Origin: Ruficoccus sp. ZRK36
Lineage (GTDB): Bacteria; Verrucomicrobiota; Verrucomicrobiia; Opitutales; Cerasicoccaceae
Reading direction: 5' to 3'
Assembly (NCBI RefSeq): GCF_019603315.1
Contig: NZ_CP080649.1
Coordinates: 2,614,176-2,678,175 of the forward strand
DNA length: 64,000 bases
A program made the position numbers and the translations under genes. Below, in pieces: positions 24,439-34,653 of the stretch; within the stretch, counting starts at the first letter, position 1, and each line of letters starts with the position of its first letter. Under the pieces are notes generated by a model. That model did no database searches and was not told where the DNA came from. It saw only the letters and a program-made list of their open reading frames with translations.

Positions 24439-24948
24439 ATGTCTTTAGTTTTTATGCGCCACACGATCTCAGCATTGGTTGAAAACAAGTTCGGCGTGCT
24501 CGCCCGAGTGGCGGGCATGTTCAGCGGACGTGGCTTCAACATCGACACGCTTAACGTCGGCCCGACCCATGATCCTCTTCTCTCTCGCATTACCATCACC
24601 GTAGTCGCCGAGGCAGAGGGGACGCTGGATCAGGCCATTAAGCAGCTGGATAAGCTGGTTAATGTCATCCAGGTCACGCACTTCAGCGAGCGCACCTCGT
24701 TTGTGGCGCGCGAGCTGGTCATGGTCAAGATCGAGGCCGACAGCAAGAAGCGCTCGGAAATCGTCGAAATCGTCGATATCTTCCGCGCCAAGATCGTAGA
24801 CGTGTCCACGGATTCGATCATCATCGAGTGTACCGGCAACGAAAACAAGATCCGCGCCTTCCTCGAGCTGATCACACCCTTCGGTATTAGCGAAATGGCC
24901 CGCACCGGTAACGTCGCCCTTTCTCGCGGCTACCGCGCCGAGCGCTAA
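24439..24948 (+). CDS. ilvN: acetolactate synthase small (regulatory) subunit
   Basis: A 169-residue regulatory subunit of acetolactate synthase, which binds valine to control the first step of branched-chain amino acid synthesis. It begins with an ACT domain (RHTISALVENKFGVLARVAGMFSGRGFNIDTLNVGPTHD) and continues with LDQAIKQLDKLVNVIQVTH and a C-terminal ALS_ss_C domain (ELVMVKIEADSKKRSEIVEIVDIFRAKIVDVSTDSIIIECTG). The start may instead be ATG at 24454 (MRHT), which matches the family's normal N-terminus better. It is followed by ilvC; the large subunit is not in the window. Confidence 0.95.
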   Translation: MSLVFMRHTISALVENKFGVLARVAGMFSGRGFNIDTLNVGPTHDPLLSRITITVVAEAEGTLDQAIKQLDKLVNVIQVTHFSERTSFVARELVMVKIEADSKKRSEIVEIVDIFRAKIVDVSTDSIIIECTGNENKIRAFLELITPFGISEMARTGNVALSRGYRAER

Positions 24949-25035
24949 TCCTTCCTTTTCCGGTTCGGCTGCTATGGCCGTGCCGATTCACCTGTTCATT
25001 CACCTTTTAACCCAACAAGAAACCCAATCAACACC

Positions 25036-26070
25036 ATGCCCGCCAAGGTCTATACGGACAAAGACGCGGACCTGAAGGTCCTCAAAGGAAAAACGCTGGC
25101 CGTCATCGGATACGGCTCACAGGGGCACGCCCACGCCCTCAACCTGAAGGATAGTGGCTGCAAGGTCATTATCGGCCTGTATCCCAAGAGCAAATCTGTC
25201 GCAGTCGCCAAGAAGCAGGGCTTCGAAGTCTTCGACACCGCCGAAGCCGTCAAGCGCGCCGACGTTATCATGCTCTCCATCCCGGACATGGTGCAGCCCG
25301 AAGTCTACGAAAAGGACGTCCTGCCCAATCTCACGAAGGGCAAGACTCTCGTATTCTGTCACGGCCTGTGCGTCCACTTCGGCCTGATCGAGCCGCCCAA
25401 GGGCGTTGACACCATCATGGTGGCCCCGAAGGGCCCCGGCCACGTCGTGCGCTCGCAGTACGTCGAGGGTAAGGGCGTTCCCGCGCTGATCGCCGTCCTC
25501 AAGGGCTCCTCCAAGGGCGCCAAGGATGTTGCTCTGGCCTGGGCCAAGGGCGTTGGCGGTACCCGCGCCGGTGTCATCCAGACTACCTTTAAGGAAGAAA
25601 CCGAGACCGACCTCTTCGGTGAGCAGGCCGTGCTTTGCGGCGGTTGCTCCGCCCTGATCCAGGCTGGTTTCGAAACCCTCGTCGAGGCTGGCTACCAGCC
25701 CGAGATGGCTTACTTCGAGTGCTTGCACGAAATGAAGCTGATCGTCGACCTCATGGTCGAGTCCGGCATCAGCGGCATGCGTTTCTCGATCTCCGAGACT
25801 GCCGAGTACGGCGACGTCACCCGCGGCCCGCGCGTGATCAACGACAAGTCCAAGAAGGCCATGCAGGCCATCCTCAAGGAGATCCAGGACGGCAAGTTCA
25901 CCCGCCAGTGGGTCAAGGAGTACAAGGACGGCTATCCGAAGTTCAACGAACTGCGTAAGCAGGGCGCTGATCATCAGATCGAAAAGGTCGGCAAGCGCCT
26001 GCGCTCGCTGATGCCGTGGGTCCCGAAGAAAGACATCAAGGGCGCCCAGGCTTCTTATACTTCCAAGTAA
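25036..26070 (+). CDS. ilvC: ketol-acid reductoisomerase
   Basis: A 344-residue class I KARI converting acetolactate or acetohydroxybutyrate to the dihydroxy acid with NADPH and magnesium. The Rossmann motif is [19 protein letters not shown] (residues 20-38). Catalytic acidic residues are in [14 protein letters not shown] and [15 protein letters not shown], and [16 protein letters not shown] is also conserved. It lies 87 bp after ilvN on the same strand, probably the same operon. A GC-rich hairpin follows at 26101. Confidence 0.97.
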   Translation: MPAKVYTDKDADLKVLKGKTLAVIGYGSQGHAHALNLKDSGCKVIIGLYPKSKSVAVAKKQGFEVFDTAEAVKRADVIMLSIPDMVQPEVYEKDVLPNLTKGKTLVFCHGLCVHFGLIEPPKGVDTIMVAPKGPGHVVRSQYVEGKGVPALIAVLKGSSKGAKDVALAWAKGVGGTRAGVIQTTFKEETETDLFGEQAVLCGGCSALIQAGFETLVEAGYQPEMAYFECLHEMKLIVDLMVESGISGMRFSISETAEYGDVTRGPRVINDKSKKAMQAILKEIQDGKFTRQWVKEYKDGYPKFNELRKQGADHQIEKVGKRLRSLMPWVPKKDIKGAQASYTSK

Positions 26071-26100
26071 CACCCAAGGGTTTACACACTTGTGTTTGAT

Positions 26101-26124
26101 GCGGGCAGGGTAATACCTGCCCGC
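26101..26124 (+). terminator. GC-rich hairpin between ilvC and hemC
   Basis: A perfect 9-bp stem GCGGGCAGG/CCTGCCCGC with loop GTAATA lies 30 bp after the ilvC stop and only 7 bp before the hemC ATG. The tail TTGTGTT is a weak U-tract. It may end the ilv transcript, or mask the hemC ribosome site; no Shine-Dalgarno sequence is seen for hemC. Confidence 0.5.
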
Positions 26125-26131
26125 TTGTGTT

Positions 26132-27001
26132 ATGACATCGCAATCGCTCAGGCTTGCTACCCGTGGCAGCCCCTTGGCTATGCGCCAGACCGAGTTGACG
26201 CTGGAGTGGCTCCGCGAACATCTGCCGGAGACGGAGTTCTCCGTGCACGAGATGGTCACCACCGGCGACAAGCAGAAGCAGTGGTCGCTCGAACAGCGCG
26301 GCGGCGAAGGTCTCTTCGTCAAAGAGCTGGAGGAGGCCCTGCGCTCTGGTCAGGCCGATGTGGCCGTGCACAGCGCCAAGGATCTGCCCGCCGTCCAGCC
26401 GGATGATCTGGAGATCGCCGGTTATCTGCCGCGTGCGGAGGTCAACGACGTGCTCGTGGTCCGTGAGGACATCGCCACGCCGTGCTTTATCGCCACCAGC
26501 AGCCCGCGACGCCGGGCCCAGCTCAAGGCGCTGTACCCGTGCGCGGTCTGGTCCGAGATCCGCGGTAACGTCGAGACGCGCCTGAAGAAGGTCGCCAACG
26601 GCAAAGTGGATGCGACCATCCTGGCGGCTGCCGGGCTTCGCCGTCTGGGCCACTTCGAGTGGCCGGGGTTGGCCTTCCGGCCCTTCAGCCCCGCTCAGGT
26701 TATCCCTGCCGCCGGGCAGGGCGCTATCGCCCTGCAAGTCCGCAAGGGTGAGGGCGAGGCTCTCCGCGCCGTGCTCGACGAAGAGACGGGCTATGCGGTG
26801 GAAACCGAAAAGGCCGTGCTCGCGGGCATGGGAGGCGGTTGCCATACCTCGATCGGCGTGTATTGTTATAACCGCAATGTATCGGTTTACTATGAGCCGA
26901 TCGGTACGCGCCACTACCAGATGCGTGGTAATGGCGACGCACGCGAACGCGTGGTGGCCGAGATCGTCAAGGATCTGGGCCTGAGTGAGGATTCCGAATG
27001 A
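26132..27001 (+). CDS. hemC: hydroxymethylbilane synthase
   Basis: A 289-residue porphobilinogen deaminase that joins four porphobilinogens into the linear tetrapyrrole. The start LRLATRGSPLAMRQ, SAKDLP, ATSSPRRRAQL and RGNVETRLKK motifs hold the active-site residues; C237 in GGGCHTSIG anchors the dipyrromethane cofactor. Length is slightly short for the family (about 310) owing to a truncated third domain. It overlaps the next gene by the ATGA at 26998-27001, so the tetrapyrrole operon hemC-cobA/hemD is translationally coupled. Confidence 0.95.
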   Translation: MTSQSLRLATRGSPLAMRQTELTLEWLREHLPETEFSVHEMVTTGDKQKQWSLEQRGGEGLFVKELEEALRSGQADVAVHSAKDLPAVQPDDLEIAGYLPRAEVNDVLVVREDIATPCFIATSSPRRRAQLKALYPCAVWSEIRGNVETRLKKVANGKVDATILAAAGLRRLGHFEWPGLAFRPFSPAQVIPAAGQGAIALQVRKGEGEALRAVLDEETGYAVETEKAVLAGMGGGCHTSIGVYCYNRNVSVYYEPIGTRHYQMRGNGDARERVVAEIVKDLGLSEDSE

Positions 27002-28518
27002 GCGAAGGAAAAGTATTTCTGGTGGGAGCCGGTCCGGGCGATCCGGGCTTGGTCACCGTGCGTGCCCGCGAGTTGATCGAGACCTGCGACGTGCTCGTCT
27101 ACGACTATCTGGCCAATGCCGAACTGCAGAGCTGGGTCAAAGCCGACTGCGAGCTCGTCTACGTGGGCAAGCGTCCTGGCCGTCATTCGATCCCGCAGGA
27201 CAAGATCGAGGACATCCTCGTCAAGCACGCCAACGAAGGTAAGCAGGTCGTTCGCCTCAAAGGCGGCGATCCCTTTGTCTTCGGGCGCGGAGGCGAGGAA
27301 GCCTGCCGCCTGCACGCCGATGGAATCGAGTTCGAGATCGTGCCCGCCGTCACCGCTGCGCTTGGCGCGGCTGCCTGCGCAGGCATTCCGCTCACACACC
27401 GTGAGCACAGCTCATCCGTGTGTTTCCTCACCGGCCACGAGGACATGGAGCGTGGCAACATGCACGTGGACTTTGCCAAGGCTGCCCAGCTCGGCGGCAC
27501 ACTTTGCATTTATATGGGGATGGGCCACATCTCCGAAATCACCGACAAGCTGATCGCGGGCGGACTGCCGCCGGAGACGCCGGTTGCCGTGATCGAGTGG
27601 GCCACGCTACCGCGTCAGCGCAGCCTGTGCGCCACGCTCGCCACCGTGGCCGAGGCCAAGAAAAAAGCCGGGCTGAAGCCCCCCGCCATCGTCATCGTCG
27701 GCGAGGTCGCCCGCTACTATGGCGAGCTGAACTGGTTTGAACGTCGCCCGCTCTCCGGTAAGCGCATCGCCATCACCCGCTCGCGTGAGCAGGCCGGTGA
27801 ACTGCGTGGCAAGCTCGAAGCCCTCGGGGCCGAGGTGCTTTCGCTGCCCTTGATCAAGATCACCGAGGCTGAGTCGCACGAGACCGTGGATGTCTTTGAC
27901 GGCATGGCGCACTACGACTGGGTGGTCTTCACCAGCCCCAACGGCGCGCGCTTCTTCTTCAAAAAGTTTTTCGAAAAGTTCGCCGACCTGCGCAGCATCG
28001 GCGGTGTGCGTATCGCCTGTATCGGCGAGTCCACCGCCCGCGAGGTCAAGAGCCAGCACCTGGCCGTGGATGTCATCCCCGAGACCGCCGTGGCTGAGAG
28101 CCTGGCCGAGGCACTCCTGACCGAGCAGAGCCTCGACAGCGTGAACATGCTCGTGGTCACGGGTAACCGTAACCGCGATGTGCTCATCAAGCGTCTCGAA
28201 GAGGAGGGCCACGCCATCGTCGATGTGCTGCCCGTTTACACAAACGAGCCCAGCGACATGAGCGAGGAGCCCGATGCGGAGTCCTTCCGCCAGCGTGGAG
28301 CCGACGCCATCACCTTTACCAGCGCCAGCACGGTGGAGAACTTCGTGGCCCAGAGCGGCCAGCTCCAGCTCGCCAAGGGCGCAACCCGCCCCAAGGCCAT
28401 CAGCATCGGCCCGATCACCAGCGCCGCCATGAAGGAAAAGGGCGTGCCCATCGACGCCGAGGCCAAAGAATCCTCCATCGACGCACTCGTCGCAGCTATC
28501 GTCAAGAAGCTGGTTTAG
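26998..28518 (+). CDS. cobA-hemD: fused uroporphyrinogen-III C-methyltransferase / uroporphyrinogen-III synthase
   Basis: A 506-residue fusion. Residues 1-245 are the SAM-dependent uroporphyrinogen-III methyltransferase CobA/SUMT (VFLVGAGPGDPGLVTVRA at the start, VVRLKGGDPFVFGRGGEE, PLTHREHSSSV, YMGMG). Residues about 250-506 are uroporphyrinogen-III synthase HemD (GKRIAITRSREQAGEL, DWVVFTSPNGARFFF, VACIGESTARE-type motif, VVTGNRNRD, ITFTSASTVENF, SIGPITSAAM). HemD closes the tetrapyrrole made by HemC and CobA diverts it to sirohaem/cobalamin, so both branch steps sit on one polypeptide. The stop codon is followed by a palindromic repeat that separates it from the convergent pntB gene. Confidence 0.96.
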   Translation: MSEGKVFLVGAGPGDPGLVTVRARELIETCDVLVYDYLANAELQSWVKADCELVYVGKRPGRHSIPQDKIEDILVKHANEGKQVVRLKGGDPFVFGRGGEEACRLHADGIEFEIVPAVTAALGAAACAGIPLTHREHSSSVCFLTGHEDMERGNMHVDFAKAAQLGGTLCIYMGMGHISEITDKLIAGGLPPETPVAVIEWATLPRQRSLCATLATVAEAKKKAGLKPPAIVIVGEVARYYGELNWFERRPLSGKRIAITRSREQAGELRGKLEALGAEVLSLPLIKITEAESHETVDVFDGMAHYDWVVFTSPNGARFFFKKFFEKFADLRSIGGVRIACIGESTAREVKSQHLAVDVIPETAVAESLAEALLTEQSLDSVNMLVVTGNRNRDVLIKRLEEEGHAIVDVLPVYTNEPSDMSEEPDAESFRQRGADAITFTSASTVENFVAQSGQLQLAKGATRPKAISIGPITSAAMKEKGVPIDAEAKESSIDALVAAIVKKLV

Positions 28519-28806
28519 GGTGCGTGACCGCACAGGACATTGAGGGGCTCGGCCCCTACGGCACTGTGTGCCTACCCCCTATCATTGCTCACTTACCGTA
28601 ATCGCTGAGCAAAGCATCCAAACGGAAGCACCACCCCGGTAAGCCTTCGCACCTCATTTAGCAGAAGCAATCGTCTCTGTTGCTGGGGCTCCACGTCAGG
28701 AGATACCTCAATAACGATTAAGGGCTTGTGCATCGCACAAGCCCTTAATCGAAAGTGCAGGCTCCGCCTGCTGCGGGTCTGGGCTGCATAAGCCCAGAAA
28801 GAAAAA
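28519..28806 (+). repeat. palindromic modular repeat, copy R4
   Basis: Fills the 297-bp gap between convergent hemD and pntB. Order: cap GTGCG-tgac-CGCAC (28520-28533), GGACATTGA, hairpin GGGGC-tcg-GCCCC, TACGGCACTG; an inverted lone arm of the long hairpin at 28599-28619 (rc of GGATGCTTTGCTCAGCG); linker; a 17-bp perfect stem 28715-28751 (AAGGGCTTGTGC/GCACAAGCCCTT, loop ATC) then ATCGAAAGT, hairpin GCAGGC-tcc-GCCTGC, and hairpin GGGCT-gcata-AGCCC with a trailing A-run. Confidence 0.9.
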
Positions 28807-28815
28807 ACGCTCCGC

Positions 28816-30264
<1,449 letters not shown>

Positions 30265-30298
30265 GGTGCGCGTGCGCTAAAAAGTTGGTGCCGGTGGG

Positions 30299-30598
30299 TT
30301 AGTCTGCCTTGGGCTTGGAGGCGTCTTTCTTTTTGAACATGCCGAGCATGCGGTCGGTGACGAGATAGCCGCCCACTACGTTAACCGCGGCCAGGACCAC
30401 GGCGGCAAAGCCGAGCCAGGCAGAGAGCGTGCCGGTCGTTTCGCCAGCGGCGATGAGCGCGCCGACGATCGTGATGCCGGAGATAGCGTTGGAGCCGGAC
30501 ATCAGCGGCGTGTGTAGCTGCGAGGGCACCTTGCTGATCAGCTCGAAGCCGAGGAAGGCCGCCAGCACGAAGATGAATACGAGAAGAACCAGTACCAT
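30299..30598 (-). CDS. pntAB: NAD(P) transhydrogenase subunit alpha 2 (membrane part)
   Basis: A 99-residue protein with three membrane segments (VLVLLVFIFVLAAFLGFELIS, NAISGITIVGALIAAGE, SAWLGFAAVVLAAVNVVGGYLVTDRML) and a polar C-terminus KKKDASKPKAD. It corresponds to the C-terminal membrane portion that is fused to PntA in E. coli but separate in Rhodospirillum-type enzymes. Lies 34 bp upstream of pntB and 82 bp downstream of pntAA on the same strand. Confidence 0.93.
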   Translation of the reverse strand: MVLVLLVFIFVLAAFLGFELISKVPSQLHTPLMSGSNAISGITIVGALIAAGETTGTLSAWLGFAAVVLAAVNVVGGYLVTDRMLGMFKKKDASKPKAD

Positions 30599-30680
30599 GG
30601 TGACGATTTTTAAAAGTTGGTGATGTTGTAAGGAATGTTAGGCGTAGCCGTGTCTGTATCGGATAGTGGATACTGTAGGC

Positions 30681-31811
30681 TCAGGCCTTGAAGCGCTCGT
30701 GGATGATCTGCCCGTCGCGGGTGAGCAGGCAGCCCTTGAGGATTTCGTCATCGAGCTTGTACTGGAAGTCGCCGGCCTCGGTGTCCCAGAAGTGCTCGAT
30801 GAAGTTGTAGAAATTAGAGGCGAGCATCTGGCTGGCCGGCTGTGCGAAGTAGCCCTCGATGTTCTCGTGGCCGATGATGCGCACACCGTTCTCGGTGATG
30901 ACTTCCTCGCCCAGCTTGGAGCCGTCGACGTTACCGCCGGTCTCGACCGCGAGGTCCACCACGATGCTGCCGTGCTTCATCTGCGCGAGCATGTCGGCGG
31001 TGACGATCTTCGGGGCGGGGCGGCCAAAGAGCTTGGCAGTGGTGATGACGACGTCGGCCTGGGCGCAGGCCTTGGCCATGCCCTGGCGCTGCTTTTCGAG
31101 CTGCTCAGGGGTGAGTTCCTTGGCGTAGCCCTGATCGGTCTGACCGGTATCGCCGAGGTCCACTTTGACAAATTTGGCACCGAGGGATTTTACCTGCTCC
31201 TCGACCACCGGGCGTGTGTCAAAGGCTTCGACACGGGCACCGAGGCGCTTGGCGGTAGCGATGGCCTGAAGCCCGGCTACGCCGACACCGATGATAAAGA
31301 AGCGGGCGGGCGAGAGCGTGCCAGCCGGGGTCATCATCATGGGGAGGATCTTGCTCTGTCGGTCGGAGGCCATGATCACGGCGGCATAGCCGGCGAGGTT
31401 GGCCTGCGAGGAGAGGGCGTCCATCTTTTGCGCCAGGGTGGTGCGCGGGATCATTTCCAGGCTGACGGCACTGACCTTGGCCTCAGCGAGCTTGTTCAGC
31501 AGATCCTTTTCATTAAAGGGGTCCAGAAAGCTGATATGCAGCGCACCGGGCTTGAGCTTGGGCAGCTCGGCCGCATCGGGCTTGCGCACACGCAGGACGA
31601 TGTCAGCGGCGCTCAGAGCGGCATCGCGGTCGGTCACGACCTCGGCACCGGCTTCGGTGTAGAGGGCGTCAGGCAGGTCGGCGCGGACGCCCAGCCCAGA
31701 CTCGACCTGGACTTTCAGGCCCAGGGCGACCAGTTTCTTAACGAGGTCGGGAATGAGTGCAGCCCGGGTTTCCCGGGGGTCGGTTTCACGTACGGCGAAG
31801 ACGGTCTTCAT
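30681..31811 (-). CDS. pntAA: NAD(P) transhydrogenase subunit alpha 1 (NAD domain)
   Basis: A 376-residue soluble domain I that binds NAD(H). Alanine dehydrogenase-like folds are seen in KTVFAVRETDPRETRAALIPDLVKKL, the Rossmann loop GVGVAGLQAIATAKRLGARVEAFDTRP (about 171-197), the mobile-loop motif EMIPRTTLAQKMDALSSQANLAGY, and MKHGSIVVDLAVETGGNVDGS. ATG at 31811 is the family start; the frame opens upstream without homology. First gene of the operon pntAA-pntAB-pntB; the promoter should lie in the 138-bp gap to the divergent TPR gene. Confidence 0.96.
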   Translation of the reverse strand: MKTVFAVRETDPRETRAALIPDLVKKLVALGLKVQVESGLGVRADLPDALYTEAGAEVVTDRDAALSAADIVLRVRKPDAAELPKLKPGALHISFLDPFNEKDLLNKLAEAKVSAVSLEMIPRTTLAQKMDALSSQANLAGYAAVIMASDRQSKILPMMMTPAGTLSPARFFIIGVGVAGLQAIATAKRLGARVEAFDTRPVVEEQVKSLGAKFVKVDLGDTGQTDQGYAKELTPEQLEKQRQGMAKACAQADVVITTAKLFGRPAPKIVTADMLAQMKHGSIVVDLAVETGGNVDGSKLGEEVITENGVRIIGHENIEGYFAQPASQMLASNFYNFIEHFWDTEAGDFQYKLDDEILKGCLLTRDGQIIHERFKA

Positions 31812-31949
31812 GATGCAAAGCTTATGACTTTTGTGTCTGGTAGAAGCATTGGCAATGTTAAATCCCCTGCAAATTCCCCGTCTCATTGATGAAAACTCTC
31901 CCTGTGCAGGCTTGCCAGCGGGTGGGGCATCTGAATTAGAGTATGGGCT

Positions 31950-34586
31950 GTGCTAGAGGCTTTTTACTGGAAATGGCGACAGGACTTTCGCCGGGGCTTG
32001 TGTTGGCTGGTGCTGCCGTTGGCGGCGGCCAGCCTGTGGGGGCAGACGGCGGTGACCGTCCCGCTGCTGACAGAGGAGACTCCGCAGGTCGTCAGCCCGG
32101 CCACTGCGCACCTCATCGCGACCGGTGATGACGCCCTGCGTGCGGGCCTACCGACGCTGGCCGAACGCTTCTACCTGCGCGCTCTTTCGGATAATTCCCT
32201 GCGCGAGGCCCTGCGCCTGGAGTTGAACTACAAGCTCGCGGTCGCCCTGATCAGCCAGCGTAAGCTGGTGGCGGCGCGGCGCCTGCTGGATGCCCTGCCG
32301 GATAGCGATGACCCCCGCGAAGACCTCAGCCGGGCCCTGCTGGCCTACTACGGGGGCGATCAGGCATCGGTTAAAGCCGATCTCGACAAGATCAACCCCA
32401 ACGAGCTTCCCCCTGAGTTCGTGCCCTGGTACTACCTGCTGCAGGGCCTTTGGGAGCGCTCACAGGGCACACTGGTCGAGGCTGAGTCTTACTTTAAACA
32501 GGCCCTGGCCAAGGCCGTTACCGCCACTCAGCGGGCAGACTTTGAGGCGGAGATTTTCCGCAGCCAAATTATTGCTGGTGAGGCCGATGAGGAGACCGCC
32601 AAGCTGTTGCAGAAAAAGGTCGAGGAAAACCGCGGTGCGCGTGTGGGCTTCGGCTTTGCCCGGCAGTACGCCATCGTGCTCGACCTGCTTGGGCGTAAGA
32701 CTCAGGCCATCGAGGTGCTTCAGGACCAGCTAAAGCTCCTGACCGAGCAGGAAAAGCCCGAGCAGACCGAAATCCTCCTGCTCATTGCCCTGATTTCCGG
32801 GGAAAACACCCAGCGCGGCCAGCTCGCTCTGGAGGAGATCCTGCGCACTGCCGCTGACAAGGAGGCCTCCGCCATCGCCCTGAGCCTGCTCAGTCGCTCC
32901 GATCTGGCCGAGACGAACCCGGCTGAGTTCAAACAGTTACTGGACGAACTGCTGACCCAGCCGAACCACCCGCTCAATGACGAGCTGCTGCTGCTACGCG
33001 CCCGTTTCATGCTTCGCAAGGCGAATCCGGACCCCGATCTGGCCGTGCGGGATGCCGAGGCGCTGATCGAGCGTTATCCCGGATCGCCTCTGCGCATCGA
33101 TGCCACCCGCCTGCTCGCCTTTCAGGCCTGGAACGCAGAGCCCCCGCGCTATCGCATGGCGGCGGACTACCTGAACCAGATCCGCGAGGCCCTGCCGCCG
33201 GGGCGCGAGCACCGCTACTACGGGCGGCTCGTGGCGGACAGTTTCTTTCTCAATGGCGACTATCAGGCTGCGGCTGAAGTTTATGAGGCCGTCCTGAATG
33301 AAGAGCCGGACACCACCGAGCGCGGCGAGCTGCTCCTGCAACTGGTCGAGTCCCTCATCCGTGAGAAGCACTACGACGAGGCCGGTCAAGTGCTGGATCA
33401 GTCCTTTGCCGCTGCCAGTGCCAGCACGGAGCGCCGCTGGGAGGCGGAGTGGAGTCTTGCCTCCTCGATGACGCGGTCTGGTGAGGCCGAGGCGGCGCTG
33501 GACCGCCTGCGCCGCATCCTGAGCCTGCCCCAGAGTAGCACGATGCCCGCTGCTCTGCGCCTGCGTCTACTCTGGCTTGAGATCAAGCTCGCCAGTGACT
33601 TAAACCAGTACGAGTCGGTCCCGGCCATGACGGATACCCTGTTGGCTGATGTCGGCGCCACGCCGGACGATCAGGTGCCCATGGCCGACCGGGAGTTGAT
33701 CGCCGCCAATGCGCTTTTCCTGCGGGGGAGGGCGCTGTTGCGCCTGGGCCGGAATGATCAGGCGTTCGCTACCTTTGCCAGCCTGCGTGAGAAATTCCCC
33801 ACCAGCGATGCCGCTGTGCTCTCTTACCTGGAAGAAGCCCGCTATCTGGTCGCTCAGGGGATTTATAATGAAGCCCAGTTGAGCTATCGTAAAATCGCTG
33901 ACGACTACCCGAGCTCGCCGCAGGCCGCTATCGCCCTGTACGAAGGCGCGATGGCCGCCGAAGCCCAGGGACAGCCCCGCAATCTGACCGAGGCGCTCAA
34001 GTACCTGGAGGAGCTGGCGGTGGAGTACCCGAATCACGATCTGGTCTTTTCCGCACGCATCCGCCAGGGGGATATCCTGCGCAAGCTCGACGAGTTCAGC
34101 CTCGCGCAGCAGACCTACGAAAACCTGATCCAGCAGTTCAGCGGCAGACGCTCGGATGTCTATCTGGCCGAGCTTTACCGTGCGAATACGCTCATGGCTC
34201 AGGCTGGCGGGGACCCGCAGCGCCTGATCGCCGTTGCCGCGGATCTGGAAAACCTTTTCGACCGGCCGGACGCGCCTCTGGACTTCCGCCTGGAGGCGGG
34301 CTTTGCCTGGGCACACTGCTTGCGACAGGCCGGAAACAATAATCTCGCGCAGGATGCCCTGTGGCAGGTCGTCACTCTGGCCGCGCCTGACGGTGAGGTG
34401 GACGAGAGCCTGACCCCGACCGGCCGCATCTGGCTGTCCAAGTCCCTCCTGCGACTGGCCGATATGCTCGCCGCCGAGGGTAAGCCCCGCGAATCCGCCC
34501 GCGTGCTGGAGATCATCGTCCGTAACCAGTTACCGGGCTGGCATCTGGCCCGCTCGCGACTGGGCCGGGAGGTATCCACGAACTGA
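31950..34586 (+). CDS. large TPR-repeat periplasmic protein of an ExbBD-linked operon
   Basis: An 878-residue exported protein. The GTG start at 31950 opens on a signal peptide (LCWLVLPLAAASLWGQ); the rest is a series of helical hairpins resembling tetratricopeptide repeats, with the A/L-x-x-Y/A-x-x-L/G rhythm in several places (for example LPTLAERFYLRALSDNS, ATGDDALRAGLP, DYQAAAEVYEAVL, SLAQQTYENLIQQF, LAQDALWQVV). Such proteins act as scaffolds for envelope assemblies. It is 67 bp upstream of exbB and followed by exbD and a TonB-like gene, which suggests it is the scaffold of a proton-driven envelope machine (Tol-like or surface-polymer transport). The family cannot be named. Confidence 0.85.
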   Translation: MLEAFYWKWRQDFRRGLCWLVLPLAAASLWGQTAVTVPLLTEETPQVVSPATAHLIATGDDALRAGLPTLAERFYLRALSDNSLREALRLELNYKLAVALISQRKLVAARRLLDALPDSDDPREDLSRALLAYYGGDQASVKADLDKINPNELPPEFVPWYYLLQGLWERSQGTLVEAESYFKQALAKAVTATQRADFEAEIFRSQIIAGEADEETAKLLQKKVEENRGARVGFGFARQYAIVLDLLGRKTQAIEVLQDQLKLLTEQEKPEQTEILLLIALISGENTQRGQLALEEILRTAADKEASAIALSLLSRSDLAETNPAEFKQLLDELLTQPNHPLNDELLLLRARFMLRKANPDPDLAVRDAEALIERYPGSPLRIDATRLLAFQAWNAEPPRYRMAADYLNQIREALPPGREHRYYGRLVADSFFLNGDYQAAAEVYEAVLNEEPDTTERGELLLQLVESLIREKHYDEAGQVLDQSFAAASASTERRWEAEWSLASSMTRSGEAEAALDRLRRILSLPQSSTMPAALRLRLLWLEIKLASDLNQYESVPAMTDTLLADVGATPDDQVPMADRELIAANALFLRGRALLRLGRNDQAFATFASLREKFPTSDAAVLSYLEEARYLVAQGIYNEAQLSYRKIADDYPSSPQAAIALYEGAMAAEAQGQPRNLTEALKYLEELAVEYPNHDLVFSARIRQGDILRKLDEFSLAQQTYENLIQQFSGRRSDVYLAELYRANTLMAQAGGDPQRLIAVAADLENLFDRPDAPLDFRLEAGFAWAHCLRQAGNNNLAQDALWQVVTLAAPDGEVDESLTPTGRIWLSKSLLRLADMLAAEGKPRESARVLEIIVRNQLPGWHLARSRLGREVSTN

Positions 34587-34653
34587 ACCGCCTGCGGTTG
34601 TGTTCTAGGCTTTACCGGACGGCAGCCACTCTTTTAACTGCTTTTTTCCACCC

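Noticed and set aside
28519-28815. CRISPR array in the repeat-rich gaps
   Set aside because: Repeats are palindromic modules of different sequence without regular spacing or unique spacers.
31943-32128. A short plus-strand frame starting ATG 31943
   Set aside because: It is out of frame with the large TPR protein and composed of Gly/Ala/Arg shadow codons.
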